Counted from the first letter of the stretch, positions 34,383 to 46,817 are shown. The stretch is 64,000 nucleotides of DNA from Tipula vernalis (GCA_958295665.1 OY282559.1:264530057-264594056); one strand, 5' to 3'. The notes: a model not told the origin generated them from the sequence alone. Translations and numbers: made by a program.

Positions 34383-35172
34383 ATGAAAATATTATTTTTG
34401 TCGTGGTTTTTCGGTAATATAAAACACGGGGCCGAAGAAATATTAAAGAGGGCGGTGGATAAAAGGCGTATATTGTATGATGTAGCACATACATTATACA
34501 AAAATAATGCGTTCAGGACAAAATTATGGAATGAAATTAGTTTAGAAATTCGAATTCCAGGTGAGTTTATATGCATACTTCTACATATGTATATTAAGAT
34601 ATTTAACCAATTTTTTTCAATTTTTAGCTGATGTATGCCAAAAAAATGGAAACGATTGAGAGAACGGTTTTCCGAGTTAAACAGAAAAAAAAGTGGGAGC
34701 GCAACTAAGCCAAATAAATATTCGTCGTTATTAAAATTGATGGGGTTCTCAAACCGTTTGTAAAGGATAATCCAAGGTACGTAAATATTCATCTAGTTTT
34801 ATTCAACCCGAAACTGATGAAGATATCACAAATTCGAGTATTTCTTCAAGAGAGTTTTTTGCTGGGACCGATCCTGATCAGCTTGATGATATTCAAATTG
34901 AGCATGAAAACCGTTATATTCAAATTGCGGAGTTAGATGATCCAGAAGTTGTGGTATCAACACCAAACGAATATCGTGACGATACAGTACAGTACATATC
35001 GCCTGCAGAAGTTGTGGAATCAACCCCCCAAAAAACTCGTATAAAAAAAAGTGAGGTTGTTTTAATATATATTTTGAATTTATAAAGACAAATAAATGCT
35101 CTTTTCAGATAAAACACCTCATATTTCAGATTTAATCGAAATTTTGAAAGAGCCAGTACAGCAGCTTGGCTA
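34383..35172 (+). pseudogene. MADF (Myb/SANT-like) DNA-binding protein of the Harbinger element
   Basis: Harbingers encode a second protein that binds the ends and brings in the transposase. Here exon 1 (to 34560) reads RILYDVAHTLYKNNAFRTKLW, a MADF helix region. A donor at 34561 (gtgagt) and an acceptor ending 34627 join it in frame to ADVCQKKWKRLRERF, the expected third helix. A frameshift near 34740 then breaks the frame. An acidic linker follows (about 34830-35040), and a second intron (donor gtgagg near 35051, acceptor ttttcag near 35109) leads to a final exon ending TAA at 35172. The starting ATG is close to the element's left end. Confidence 0.7.
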
Positions 35173-35456
35173 AAGACATAAAAACATGGAACCTGAAGAG
35201 CAGTGACGCATTAGATTGGAAATCACAAAAATAATGTGCACGGCCAAATTTAAAGATTAATTTATTAAAAATTGTATTTCGTTCTACAAAAAGTGATTTT
35301 GTAGACGTTTCAGTGTGTTTTATTAATTTTACTTTTTTGTTCCTTTGGCTTTTTAAAGTGTTTAATTGTTTGGAATTATTTAATATTTTTATATAATAAA
35401 AAGACAATATATAGTAATAATTTTATATTATATATAATCAAGAGTAAAGTTTTTGT

Positions 35457-36130
35457 TTAAGAGCTATAAACTCTATTATTCTGCCAAGGAAGAATACCTG
35501 TATCATTAAAATAATTTTTGAAATTGTTTCTAATAGTGATAGCATTTGTCGAAAAATTGTTGCAACCTGTTCGGCCAATACGTTGCAGAGCTCCATTGCT
35601 GTCTTCTCCCGTTTCTCGACGCCATCGTCCTTCAACAGTTTCTCCATTCTCACGTTCAACATCTGTATAACCAGCTGGGCAATAAAAAGCATGTTTTTTT
35701 TTAATCCAATTATGTAAGCAAACAGTTGCCTTTATAAATTTTAGAACGTTTTCCCGCTTTGCATTTATGTGCCTTCGAAAGATTCGCCATTTAGCGGATA
35801 AAATGCCAAAAGTATTTTCAATGACCCGCCTTGCTCTCGACAAACGATAATTAAAAACTGACTCCGGTACGGGTAGCCCAGCAGATGAATTTCTTCCCGG
35901 AAATGGCCTCATAATATGCCTTACCAATGGAAAAGCCTCGTTTGCGACAACTACATAAGCAGCACTTATGTTGCTATTCGGTGAGTATTGATCAGGAGGA
36001 ATTTTCAAAAATGAGCTGCCTTCGGCTAATGCTTTCCCAAAAACGGTACTTTATCGCTATCGCTGAATCTCCCAGATGCTCCGATGCCTACAACTAAAAA
36101 AATATAATCCGCATCATATATTGCCTATAT
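35457..36130 (-). pseudogene. Harbinger transposase, C-terminal half
   Basis: A DDE_4-type transposase. Read on the minus strand from 36130: YDADYIFLVVGIGASGRFSD (second catalytic aspartate region), a frameshift near 36050, LAEGSSFLKIPPDQ, AYVVVANEAFPLVRHIMRP, then NYRLSRARRVIENTFGILSAKW with the catalytic glutamate (RRVIEN), and VCLHNWI. A tatag acceptor just before the first segment suggests it starts an exon. The first half lies at 41738-42488. Confidence 0.86.
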
Positions 36131-36212
36131 TGAATTTTTATAATTAAATTCTATCTAAATGGCAAGCATGTAAACGAATATTAGTGAAATTCATCAAGGA
36201 ATTAAGTGTGTT

Positions 36213-37140
36213 AAATGCTTAAATATTTACCATCCTCGCTGTGTTGGTTTTTTGGGGAAAAACAGGCAAGATATTCAAAAAATTCCTAACATTTTGATTT
36301 GCTGTGAACAAAAATCGAATTCTATCGCACCCAAACCATCCAGCCCGAAGAAATTGGCTGATTTACGCAGCCCAGCACTACTAACTCCGCAATCTCCAAC
36401 AGCGATCCTACAAACACCACAAACCCATAAACCTGCTGAGGGTGACGGCTTCCAACGACTCGAAGATCTAATGCTCGACGTAAAGCGAACCCTCCTTGAG
36501 CAACTTTCCGAGCTTCGCAACCAAATATCCAATTTGATTGTCGAAATTAAACAAATAAAAGAGGATCTACACCTCACCCAGAAAGATAACATATTGATTG
36601 TTACACAGTAAAATATTGAAAATGGAAACCGAAGTTGATTATCTGAAAGAAAAGGAAAATATCAACAATATAGTTATTTCGGGAATTCCGGACAAATCAA
36701 ATGATACACTAACCGTGACATTAAATCTCTTAAAAACGATCAATTCAACCGTATCCAAGGAACAAATCTACAGCGCACAGTATATTGGTAAAGCGCATCA
36801 GCTAACAGCTGCTAACACCTCATCCAGCAGACATCAACATTTTATTTTAGTGAACCTAATATCCAACAGCGCCAAACAAGAAAAAATTAATAAAAGAAGA
36901 TATTTAAGAATCTTTTCTCGGATCAACTTGGCTTTAGCGGTGAAAATATAAAGCAGATATTCGTACGAGATCATCTTACCACAAACAAACTGCTATTTCG
37001 CATTGCACGGGAATTTAAGATTGCGAATCAATTTCAATTCCTTTGGACAACCAACAATAGGATTTTACTACGTAAAACACAACAAAGTAAAATTTTTCGC
37101 ATAACTAGAGTTAGCGATCTTGATAAATTTACAACTTAAA
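36213..37140 (+). pseudogene. CR1-type ORF1: PHD-like finger, coiled coil, FP25K-like C-terminus
   Basis: ORF1 proteins bind the element RNA. An N-terminal C..C....YHPRC finger (36217-36260) leads into a proline-rich linker and a leucine-rich coiled coil (DVKRTLLEQLSELRNQISNL). A stop at 36611 interrupts it and the frame then continues with NNIVISGIP and IYSAQYIGKA. A further shift near 36940 leads to IFVRDHLTTNKLLFRIAREF and WTTNNRILLRK, resembling the baculovirus FP-type domain seen at the end of many CR1/L2 ORF1 proteins, ending at a stop near 37140. Confidence 0.75.
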
Positions 37141-37152
37141 CTAATCACTATA

Positions 37153-37751
37153 GAGAGAACCAGCCAACATTTAAGAAATTTAACGTAACAGTGCGGTATA
37201 TGGAGTTTACATGTTACTGTCCAGCGAACCTTTAAGAAATGTTCGTTCAGTTTCGTTAAATTGAAGTGTCAACTTAACTGAGCGAAAATTATCGCGCAAA
37301 ACTGAAGGAAATGTCAAAAATCCAAATTGCCCTTTGTGCAAATCTTCTTGTGGGAGCTCATTGTACATTTTAAACAACTCAAAATTATTTATTTATGTTC
37401 ATATAGGTAAATTGGAAACCGAATTATTAAAGACTTTATAAATTGTAATATCAAATTATTTATTTTCGTTTTTTTTTTTCTTACGCCACAAGATCTGTGT
37501 GTTTTATTATTTATGTCCTTTAAGAATTTAAGGATTTTTAATAATTGAAATAATTTTCCAAGTTCCTCCAATTCCATCGCCAGTTCGAAATTCTACACAA
37601 ATTTTTAAAAATATTAATACGAGCTACCGTCACCATCAAAGCAATTGACAAGTTGTGTTACAGTTTCGCTAGCCAACCTGTCAAATTTTCCGTAAGAAAA
37701 AACTTTCGTTAAATTCTGTTAAATTTCTTAAATGTTCGCTGGTTGGCTCTT
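37153..37751. mobile_element. ~600-bp inverted-repeat element (MITE-like) between ORF1 and ORF2
   Basis: The ends are inverted copies: the left reads gagaaccagccaacatttaa then gaaatttaac, and the right, reverse-complemented, gccaaccagcgaacatttaa then gaaatttaac, about 30 bp with two or three differences. No transposase is inside. I cannot settle the target duplication. Confidence 0.75.
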
Positions 37752-38809
37752 ATCACATTTGTATATTTTACACTCCACATCATCTAATTATAATATTCTT
37801 TGATTCACTTATAATTACATTTTACATTATACATTACACATTAACTAACTTTAAAATTAATTAACTTAATCTGGTCAGTTTTTTTGGTTTAGATACACCA
37901 ATCAGCTGTTTTTTGTTTACAAAAACCGATCAGCTGTTTTTTGTTTTGTTCACATAAAACCGTTCACTTTTATTTACATTTAACCGATCAGCTGTTTCTT
38001 TAATTTGTTTTATTTTTTTATTTATGACAGATGAAAATATAAACCCGTCAAACAAGGTGTTACGTTTATGTAACACTAGTGAAGAATTTTGTTCATACAA
38101 CTCTTCGTAAACGTAACAGTTTGGTGCTGCAATAACGAAGCAGTTATGTCGTTCCCGTCCTATGATAATTAGACTTTTTTCGAGGAGTTATCAATGTGGT
38201 AGTAGTTCGTAAACTATTCACTTGAGGTGTTGCATTTGTGTCACGTGATTAGTGAAATAATAACGTAACATTTTGAGTGATATGAATTTAATGAAGCATT
38301 TTTTTGCAATTTTTTATTCTAAAAAAAAAAATCAAGTAACAAATTATATTTTTCTAAATCAAACTTGGACATTAATTATTTGTTTGGTTACTTATTTATT
38401 AATAAAAATTCTTCAACCCAAAAAATACGTAATGGCGATCGAAAATTCAAAACTAAATAGTTATCGTTTCTTTATATTATTCCAATAATATTCATAAAGG
38501 AATTTGATGTTATGTTTAGGTGTAGCAAAAACGAAACATTTACGTCGTTTCTGCATCATGATAATTAAGTTTGGTTGCGAGGTATTTTTATACTACATAA
38601 ATATATATTTTATTTAAATTTGAGAATGTATTTGTGACAAGCAAAAAAGTGTTACGTTTATAGTACGCTTATGCGACGTATTTCGCGAATTCGCTTAAAT
38701 TGTTTAGCGGGAATTTATAGGATATTGCTCAAGCGGCGGAATTACTATGTGATGTGAAATACGAAGTCGGATTCCAGTGTTGTGATGAACGAGTGGAAGC
38801 GGATTGCGC
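37752..38809. other. No recognisable gene
   Basis: About 1 kb between the MITE-like insert and the endonuclease. Two or three copies of an accgatcagctgttttttgt motif lie at 37905-37995, and phrases such as gttacgttta(t)g recur at 38060-38660. It may be decayed retrotransposon leader or another insertion. Confidence 0.4.
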
Positions 38810-39400
38810 AAGTGTTTTATATTTTAATATCAGGGGTTTGAAGACAAAAGTTCGTGAGTTGGAAAATTTTCTTTCATTTTTTATCACACACACATTTCTG
38901 TCGTGATGGCAGGGGTGGTGGTATATGCGTTTTGATTAAGAAAAATATTAAATGTTCAGTTGCTTTTGAGAAAGATGAAGATAAGAGGAACTACCTAGTT
39001 CTGAAATTATTTAAAACAAATATGCATTTAATTAGTGTATATAGAAGCCCAGGATCGCAAATTGACAAATTTCTAAACGAGTTTGAAGGGATTATGGAAA
39101 GGTTTCCGAGAGCAATGGTGTTAGGGGACTTTTACTTAAATATTTTGGAATCAACAAACTCTGAAGTGGGTCAATATTTGGATATTTTATCTTCAAATGG
39201 TTTCTTACTAGTAAATAAAATGAATCCCAAATATGCCACTAGGATATGTAATACAACTTCAACCGTAATCGACCATGTTTTAACAGATCAAATTGGGATA
39301 ATACGTAGCTTTTCATTGGAGGATGTATAATTTTCAGACCACAGAGCAATTCAGATCAAAATAAGTTTACATGTTGACAAAAATGAGCAAGTTCACAATT
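38810..39400 (+). pseudogene. CR1-type apurinic-like endonuclease domain
   Basis: This domain nicks the target DNA. It begins LYFNIRGLKTKVREL near 38820 (the usual N-terminus), then a deletion and shift to GGGICVLIKKNI, LISVYRSPGS, VLGDFYLNIL (the family's GDFN, here changed), STVIDHVLTD, and after a stop at 39328 FSDHRAIQI, the terminal SDH motif. The residues of the active centre are partly preserved but the frame is broken. Confidence 0.83.
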
Positions 39401-39549
39401 TAAAAATGTTTAATTATAATTTAGCTGAAATAAGTCACTTGTGGGAAAACATAGACAAGTGTCATAGTCTGGACGAACTCGTCTACGATCTTGAAGAATG
39501 GTTAAAGCATATACACAAAACAAGCCAGTTACCCGACGATCACGCTTCA

Positions 39550-41450
39550 AACCACCTTGGATGACTCAAGATTTGTACTAAGATATTAGGATGAGAGAGA
39601 AATTGTTTAGGCTTAAAATCAAGTATCCAGATTGCAAGCATCTGAGTGAAAGGTTTAATTATCTGAAAACTACTATTGTTACCAGAACTCGAAAAGCTAA
39701 ACGAGAGTATTTTTCATCTAAATTAAGTGGTTGTATTGGAAACGCTAAGGAATTGTGGAGCCTGGTAAAGCTAGCGATATGCAATAAGAAACGTGAACTT
39801 GTAACCAAAAAGATCTCCCTTAATATAGATGGTTTGATAGTTGATGAACCTGTGGCATTGGCAAATGAGATGAATTCGTATTTCATACAAGCGTGTGATT
39901 TTCCCTGGCCACCTGTTAATTTAGTTATTCCCGAACAGAATGTGGATGTTGAATTGAATCTGGGTAATGTGAGCGATGAAGAGGTAACTCATATCATTAA
40001 ACATCTGAAGACGGCAGCAGTTTCTGGACGGAATGGGATATCAAGTAAGTTCCTTCAATTTTTCCAAGAAAAGTTGAAGAGAGCATTACCCCACTTAATG
40101 AATAATACAATCGCACAAGGATATTTTCCAGATAAACTGAAAATGGCAAGGGGTGTACCATGGGGATGTACTGTTGCCGACTAATTATAGACCTATTTCT
40201 ATTTTAAATTCCATATCCAAAGTATACGAAAAAATAGTGAAAGTTCGCCTTACACATTTTCTAAATACTAACAACATTATTGCTAAAGAACAGTATGGTT
40301 TTACTATAGCATCTAGTACTCAAGCGGCATGTCTTGAACTAATACATTTTATTTCAAAGAATATTGATAAAAAACAGATTGTAGCTTGTCTTTTTCTAGA
40401 CCTAAGAAAGGCGTTTGACTCGGTAGATCACGACATATTACTCCTCAAGCTTCAGGCTTTGAAGCTTGAGCCGATGCAGTTGTCTTGGTTCCGGTCTTAT
40501 CTTACTTCCCGTCCTCAAGTTGTAGCTGTAAACCAGATAGAAAGTGATTCGTTGCATATCAGAAAAGGTGTACCACAAGGCTCCATACTTGGTCCGGTTC
40601 TTTTTAACATCTACATTAATTATATCTGTAAACTAAATTTCAAGGGAACAATTCAATTATATGCTGACCATGCGGTTCTCAAGTGTAGTAACACAAATCT
40701 AGAAAATCTTTTTCATGAATTGCAAACGGATCTGAACTTGCTAAAGCTGTGGCTCAACGAAAACAGACTTCATCAACTAAACGCTAAAAAGACTACATAT
40801 ATGATTTTCACAAATAAAAAAATCTCAGAATCTGCTAATGAATACAATATCTTTTATGATAGTGTTGTAAAACAACGTGTTGAGGTTTTCAAATATTTGG
40901 GTTTAATTTTGGATACCAAACTAAAATGGAATCACCATATTGAGATGATCAAATCCAAGATTCGTCCGTACCTATATATTTTCGATCAAAAAACTTAAGC
41001 AAATTTTGCCCAGAGCTTCTGTGTTACTTATCTATAATTCATTCATCTTAACTCAATTAACATACCTTAACCCCGTATGTAGTAGTTGCGCTGGATTCCG
41101 GCGAGAAGAACTAGAGGTACAGCTAAAAAATCACTAAAAGACATATACCACCTGCTACTAAGGCATCCAACAAACGAACTTTTCCAAAAAAGCCCACTAC
41201 TAAGATTCACGAAGATAGTAGAATACGAACTCATAATAATAATATTTAAAATTCTTAAAGGGTTAATTAAGTTTAATCGACATCTTTTTCACACCTCTGA
41301 TATACATTCATATGGGACAAGACGGCGATCGCATTTCCATCTCGACTTCTTCAATACGAATTCAAGAGAGAATAATTTTCTATATAAAGGAACTAAAGCG
41401 TATAATGCATTGCCTAGAGAAATAAAACGGAATTGAGAACATTAACTTAT
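39550..41450 (+). pseudogene. CR1-type reverse transcriptase and C-terminal region
   Basis: Motifs run in order: linker (REYFSSKLSG), SGRNGISSKFLQ, a frame change at about 40170, NYRPISILNSISKVYEK, YGFTIASSTQAA, FLDLRKAFDSVDHDIL, KGVPQGSILGPVLFNIYIN, QLYADHAVL, and FKYLGLILD. The catalytic YADD is YADH, losing an essential aspartate. After a stop at 40998 the C-terminal segment continues to about 41434 with RFTKIVEYELIII, SDIHSYGTRRR and KAYNALPREIKRN, typical of CR1/L2-group ends. Sequence from 41450 to 41735 is 3' untranslated. Confidence 0.86.
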
Positions 41451-41737
41451 TTAAGAAATGTCTTAGAAACTACCTTAAAGGTTAATAAGAGTAATGTAAT
41501 GATTTGCTGATGTGATTATGGTATTCCAAATTTTATCTTCTTTTTTAATGCACTATTTTACTATTGTCATATAAATTTCAACTTACAGTTAGATTTTATT
41601 TTATTCGTTTTTCATTGTTCAGTGCGCTTATTGTAAATAAACCGATAGTTACTTACAACACTATGTGTTATGTAACAAAATATTTTGGAACCAACTAGTT
41701 GTAAAATAAATAATAATAAAGTAAAAAAAAAAAAGCA

Positions 41738-42488
41738 ACTGCTTCCACTATGATGAAAGGCCTAAAATTTAGACAAAATTAGCTTTAGTAGAACAACACA
41801 TTAAAAAAATTACCTGAACTGTGCAATGTTTCCCGTCAAGAGCTCCGTTGCAGTTTGGGAAATTCCACTTAATGCGAAATCTACTTTCCACGCATTTTCA
41901 TTTATTTTCGGTCAACGTTTTAAATGAAGAACGAAAAAGTGAGTGCCATATTGCGTCACAAGTTTCAGCAATAAAGCAACTTGAAGATGCTTCAGATACT
42001 ATGTAATCGTACGCCAGTGATTTCATCATGTCGCCACTTGCTAGGTATCTAAAAAATATGGTTAGAATTTTAAAAATTTTCAATTATTTATTTGCTTGCA
42101 TCTTCACTTCAAGGTTAGAGAAAGTTTTGCTCCTGGCGATATAGGCTCTCGAGTTAAATATAATTTTTCGATCCTGCTGCGAATTTTACTCAGCAATTCA
42201 TCAAACAAATCCACCGACATTCGATGATAGTTAAAAAATTTCGTGAAGCCTCATTTCTGCCACCAAATTATTATAATGGCCTTGTTTTTTGCGCTTTAAA
42301 AGCAGTTGATTCACCCGACGTCTTTTGGGAGATTCATTATTTAGCAAAGCCAATATTAGTTCAATTTTTATTTTGTTTTCCTTAATTCCTGATTGTTTTG
42401 CCACATTTTTAGTTCTCTGTTTAATACAACGCACTACACAATACAAAAAATATTTAATTAGTGTGCGTGGCGTGGCGGCACCCGTCAC
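41738..42488 (-). pseudogene. Harbinger transposase, N-terminal half with introns
   Basis: On the minus strand from 42488: a lysine-rich lead-in, RLHEIF then (shifted at a T run) NYHRMSVDLFDELLSKI, an intron (donor after TLK, acceptor ttttttag near 42055), YLASGDMMKSLAYDY, ETCDAIWHSL, a frame change, and FPNCNGALDGKH, the segment with the first catalytic aspartate. A second intron (gtaatt ... ttttag) leads to HHSGSS, where the CR1 poly(A) junction lies. The continuation is at 35457-36130. Confidence 0.84.
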
Positions 42489-42599
42489 AAATGTAAATTG
42501 TTGTCAAGAAACCGTCACGTTTATTCCCACCGTCGCACGTCGCATATGAAAATCAACCTTTTCACGACGCAAAACCGAATCAATAAGCAAAATGATATC

Positions 42600-43095
42600 T
42601 CTAACACAATTCTAATTAGCTGCATTTTGCTGGCGAGTTTCGCCTGCTTTATCCGAATCGTAAATATACAGCTGCGCGTAAGACGGAATTTGATTGGGAT
42701 CATTAGTTGTTAATGCCGTGGTAGCTTGATGGTATATTTCACCTGATATTTTAAAACAATAGGAGCCGTATCCCGGTATATTTTGTTGCTTAGCACCAAA
42801 TGAGGCAAATGCGTTAGCGCTATTATATTGCCGAATAAATTCCCTAAAATGTTTACAGTTTTTGTCCTTACCCATTAGCAGCTCACGAAATTCAGGCGGA
42901 TAATTTTCTACAACCGGAATACTTTGCCATTATGACAACAACTATGTAACATTTTACCTTTTTCCGATTGAAAATGGACGGCACCACATTTTATAAATTC
43001 ATACACTTTATCAATCAATACCAAATCGTATTCAGCGGAATAATTAAATGTCAACGAACCACTTATTGCACATTTAAAAATGACATTTCTGTTTT
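42600..43095 (-). pseudogene. Helitron replicase fragment A (N-terminal region)
   Basis: Read on the minus strand, the translation gives CGAVHFQSEKGKMLHSCCHN, then (shifted) FREFIRQYNSANAFASFGAK and YCFKISGEIYHQATTAL with AQLYIYDSDKA. These are conserved blocks of the N-terminal part of animal Helitron replicase-helicases. It lies beyond the C-terminal end of fragment B, so it is a separate truncated copy. Confidence 0.82.
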
Positions 43096-43099
43096 CGCG

Positions 43100-46000
43100 A
43101 TTATCGTCCGATAATTGGTGGCGATTAGCTCTTCACCTACCTTTGTATACGCTCGCGTGCATTTATCGCATCCCTATTAGACATGCGTCTATTGTTTATT
43201 GCAGTACGATATTCTTCTGTATCCTTTTCTGCACTTCCTGTAAGTACTTCTGCAATGACTAAATTTGGTTTCAAATGTTTAACCTCCATTCTTGTTCCAT
43301 TACAAAGGCCGCGTTTAGTATTTAATAAATTTCCTAATAATATAACAATGATCCCTATATTTAACGTAAGCTTGTGAAGGGGCATTCCTGATGGTGTTCA
43401 TTAGGAAAGTTCATTAAGAAATTCAGTTGGATAGTTCTGCTTATCCTCATCGTTTGCATCGTCAATAGAGTCAGAACTCAAATAGGTATTAATTTCTCCT
43501 AAAAACCGTAACAAAATTTCTTCGTTTATCTTATCTACATCTGTATTCTTTGGACATAAGATTGCCATTTTGGAATACCTATCAACTTCGTTAGGAGATA
43601 ATATTTCCCCAAAGATTTCGGTAATTATCGAATCTTTACAAATGAGATCCGCTGGAATTTCAATAACGTCATCAGGAAGTCCATATTCGTTAGTTAAAGT
43701 TCCATCACCTAGTTTGATTAACCAAACACTATATTCTGAGTCAATGGATCTTACATTGTTTCGAAGCCTAAGAATTTTAAATTTTTCCCACAAATTAGTA
43801 AATTTTATACTGGCTTCGACAATTGCTGATTGATTGTCATACACAACTACGGCAAGTGTCTGCCTGTAATCACCTCCAACTAACAGTGTTTTACCTCCAA
43901 AAGGGTTGCTATTTCTCATAATTTCCTTTAATAGTTTGTCAACTGTTTTTAAAGCAACACCAGGAGCCATAGTTGATGCATACCATATTATTAATTTAGC
44001 TTGAGCTCACCTGTGGGAATGGCACTCATTTTTAGCAGCATTCATTACAGTTTCAAAAGCTGTCTGTTATTCTTGATTAAACGAAGATTGCATATCTAGA
44101 CCTTTTTGTTGTTCGAGATGTGCGTCGTAGTATTGAAGAGGTTCAATGAAATTGTTAGGAGGACACGGAAGTCCAAAATCAGAACAACTTTTACCGTGAA
44201 GCTTAAGTGTATCTTGAATATCTTTTAGTGCAAACATCTCACATTGAAAACAGAGATCATTATGTCCTACATGACGATGAATGTAATCTTCACATATTTC
44301 TTTTTTAAATTTATTAAAAAGATCAGCAGCATTATAAATAGATGCAAAAACATAAACATATGCAAACAGATCTCGTAATTGGCGTGGCATATCTACGATT
44401 ACAGCATCTGCGAGTGAATTATCCCAAGTTGCGTCATCATTAAATAAACCACGTTATTCAGCCGCTTCATTAAATGTTGTGCTTGTATGACCTCTGAATG
44501 TTTTCAATTCTTCGAAGGATGAAACCCTGACACATGAAGTAGTAATAATTGTAAACAAAATTTTTCTATATCAGTCAAGCTTACAGAAAAAATGCGTTCG
44601 ATTGTAGTGTTACCACCTCTTTGTCGAGGTTTCCATGTACCTATGCTTTTATCGAACACCTAATGGTTTAGTATATCGTGATATAGAAAAGCATTCGCAT
44701 TTACATCCATTCGATTTAATTTGAAAAAGCTGTTAGCATTGTGTCTTTATTAGTAGCTTGATTGATTCTTTCATGCATATTTTATTCCGTAAATAAAACA
44801 GTTTGTTCATCTGGTAGATGGATTGAAAGTCTTACAATACTGAATGATTGCTCGTGCATGTTGAAGCTGAATAGGCGCCATTCTGCTTCAGGAGCACTAA
44901 CATACCTGGAGTCCATGTACGAGTATGTGTTAATTTCATCATGGTTGAGCGTACTGTGTTGAGCAATTGTTATATTAGCACATTCATGCCCTATGTAAAC
45001 ATATTTGAATAAGTATTTGACGCTTTGAATGGATGCACAACTCTCAACATTAATATGACAATTAAACTTTAAACTTAAATATGGATTGTATGGATCCATT
45101 TGTCTTCTGGATCTTTTGGTTTGTCTTCGTTTTTGACAATCAAAAAAAATGGGCATGTGGAAGTCCTCATTTTTGAAATTCAATTACGTATATATTCGCT
45201 GTTAGAATGCCAAAAATGTTTTTGTTGGAAATATCGTAGAGTAATTCCTCAAGTTTTAATTTGAATACACAGGCCACCAAATCAGGGCGGAATTCAGGGG
45301 ATTGTCTATCTAATAAATTATCTGTAATTTCAACTCGTTTGGGATTACATGTCATTGTAATAAATAAGTCTGGTTTACCACATTTTCTTACGATTGCCAA
45401 GGCATCTTGATAATTTTGAGCCATGTTTTTGGGACTACCTTGAAAGGATGATGGCAGTATAATTGCTATTCCAGGGACTAAGCCTTGGTTGACAGCTTCA
45501 CTTTGCAGGAAATCCATTAGCTCACTGTACATTTCAGCTCTAAGCTTGCTTTGGTTTTGCCGAACGTAATTAAGTCGGTTTGCTTCAGTTTTTAAATATG
45601 CATCAACAAAATATGTACTTGAGGCCTAGAGGCAGGTCTACTCCCCAACTTTGGTTTCCAAGTGGAAAAAATAAAGAGTATACCATGGGATCTAAATTTG
45701 GGTCTAGCACGCTTATTCTTTCAGTTTTCCTGAAATTTAAATTAGTTGAATTTACTCGACAATACATAAGCAACTTCGTTGGATCTAGAAACATTGTATC
45801 GCCGTTGATCAGACCTCCGATCTTGAACTATTACCATACTAATTGTAGGCGGCGCTACTTTATTTGCCTCTAATTTATACATCATTTTAAAAGCTAGACC
45901 AAATCGGTTGATTGTTGCCATGAAAGAACTTAATTCACCCATAAGTTGAGCATTGCACCTTGAATTTTCTGCGATTCCTATTCGCTGTTCCGATGCTTCA

Positions 46001-46817
46001 TCTGGTTCAGGAACGTACAGTTGAGCGAATTTTTTTTTCCATTTTCCGGATGCAAAGCTCCTGCCCTATGATAAATTTGACCATGTATTCGAAGACAATA
46101 CGGGCCATAACCTGGGGGTGGTGCTATTGTCAAAGAAATTTTTTGAATATTCATGTTGGTTAGTCATCAGTTGTTTTAATATAGGTGTTATTAGAATTGG
46201 GTTTAAAACAACTATTTTTTTGACAACAATGAGTAAAAAGCTTGTCTTGCGGTAGCTTACGTGAAAAGTGTTTCGCGTTGCATGAACCACAACATATGTA
46301 CATTCATTTCCCCACATTTAAATTCTATAACGGTTGATTCATCAAATCCATCCGTCGGCTCGAGTATATCGTCTGTTCGTTGCGTTCTACCATTCCCAGT
46401 TGTACTTTGCGTGAGCAATCAAGAAATTTTGTTTGAGATGGCACGTTAAAACATGAAACAGAAGTATAAAGCAAAAAAAAAAAAGAAATCTTCGGCTTTC
46501 TTTAATTTGTTTTTCATGTAGTAAATTACAATGTTCGCATTTTTTTCGTGCTATTTTTACGAAATAAGGTATAAAGTGATGATCACGGTGAGGTATAAGA
46601 GAGCATCACCGTGATTGATCATTGATCGCTCATGGAGCGCTCAGTCATACAACAGGGTTTAATCTAATATTTTGTCGATGTATTCTTTGTTGCTCTATTT
46701 TTCCTCGTTTTGAAGCAATACGTTCTTCTTCTGTCAATCTGACGTTCTTCTTCTGTCAATCTTCTTTGCTGCTCTATTTTTCTTTGCTTTGAAACAGCAT
46801 TCTCTTCTTCTGTCAAA
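43100..46817 (-). mobile_element. Helitron fragment B
   Basis: A rolling-circle transposon copy on the minus strand, running from N-terminal blocks near 46450 to helicase blocks near 43140. Upstream, at 46650-46817, are two or three copies of an RLTEEER..SK.(R)KIEQQR-type motif, a repetitive basic stretch seen near the start of many such proteins. I do not see its TC and CTRR ends. Confidence 0.75.
43137..46450 (-). pseudogene. Helitron RepHel protein (HUH nuclease and PIF1-type helicase), broken
   Basis: It would nick and unwind DNA for rolling-circle transposition. In order on the minus strand: GYGPYCLRIHGQIYH (about 46120), PSSFQGSP and NYQDALAIVRKCGKPDLF (45400), YVIEFQK, a stop at 45167-45169, GLPHAHF with both HUH histidines (45149-45166), YNPYLSLKFNCHINVE, KYLFKYVY, YVSAPEAEWRLF (44900), PRQLRDLFAYV and GKSCSDFGLP (44200). 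The Walker A segment of the helicase is missing near 43980. MAPGVALKTVDKLLKEI, GGDYRQTLAVVV and NGTRMEVKHL follow. The last conserved helicase block is absent. Many shifts inactivate it. Confidence 0.86.

Larger units (their letters stand above)
36180..41735 (+). mobile_element. CR1/L2-group non-LTR retrotransposon inserted in the Harbinger transposase
   Basis: On the plus strand, an ORF1 with a PHD-like finger and coiled coil is followed by an ORF2 with endonuclease and reverse transcriptase, and the element ends in an AATAAA-rich segment and a poly(A) run (41721-41733). Right after it the Harbinger gene resumes. The 5' limit is approximate. A ~600-bp inverted-repeat element has inserted between ORF1 and ORF2. 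Multiple stops and a YADD-to-YADH change mark it as inactive. Confidence 0.85.
34363..42495. mobile_element. PIF/Harbinger DNA transposon, split by a CR1-like insertion
   Basis: The left end reads CAGTGTTGTGCGTCTAGG. Inside are a MADF-domain gene on the plus strand and a Harbinger transposase on the minus strand, the two-gene plan of this superfamily. The transposase is cut in two by a non-LTR retrotransposon (about 36180-41735); its N-terminal exons are on the far side, in correct order and orientation. I cannot find the right terminus; coding ends near 42488 and a Helitron fragment begins near 42600. Confidence 0.8.

Noticed and set aside
42612..43095. C-terminal part of Helitron fragment B
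   Set aside because: Its motifs are N-terminal ones already represented in B, so it is a second copy.
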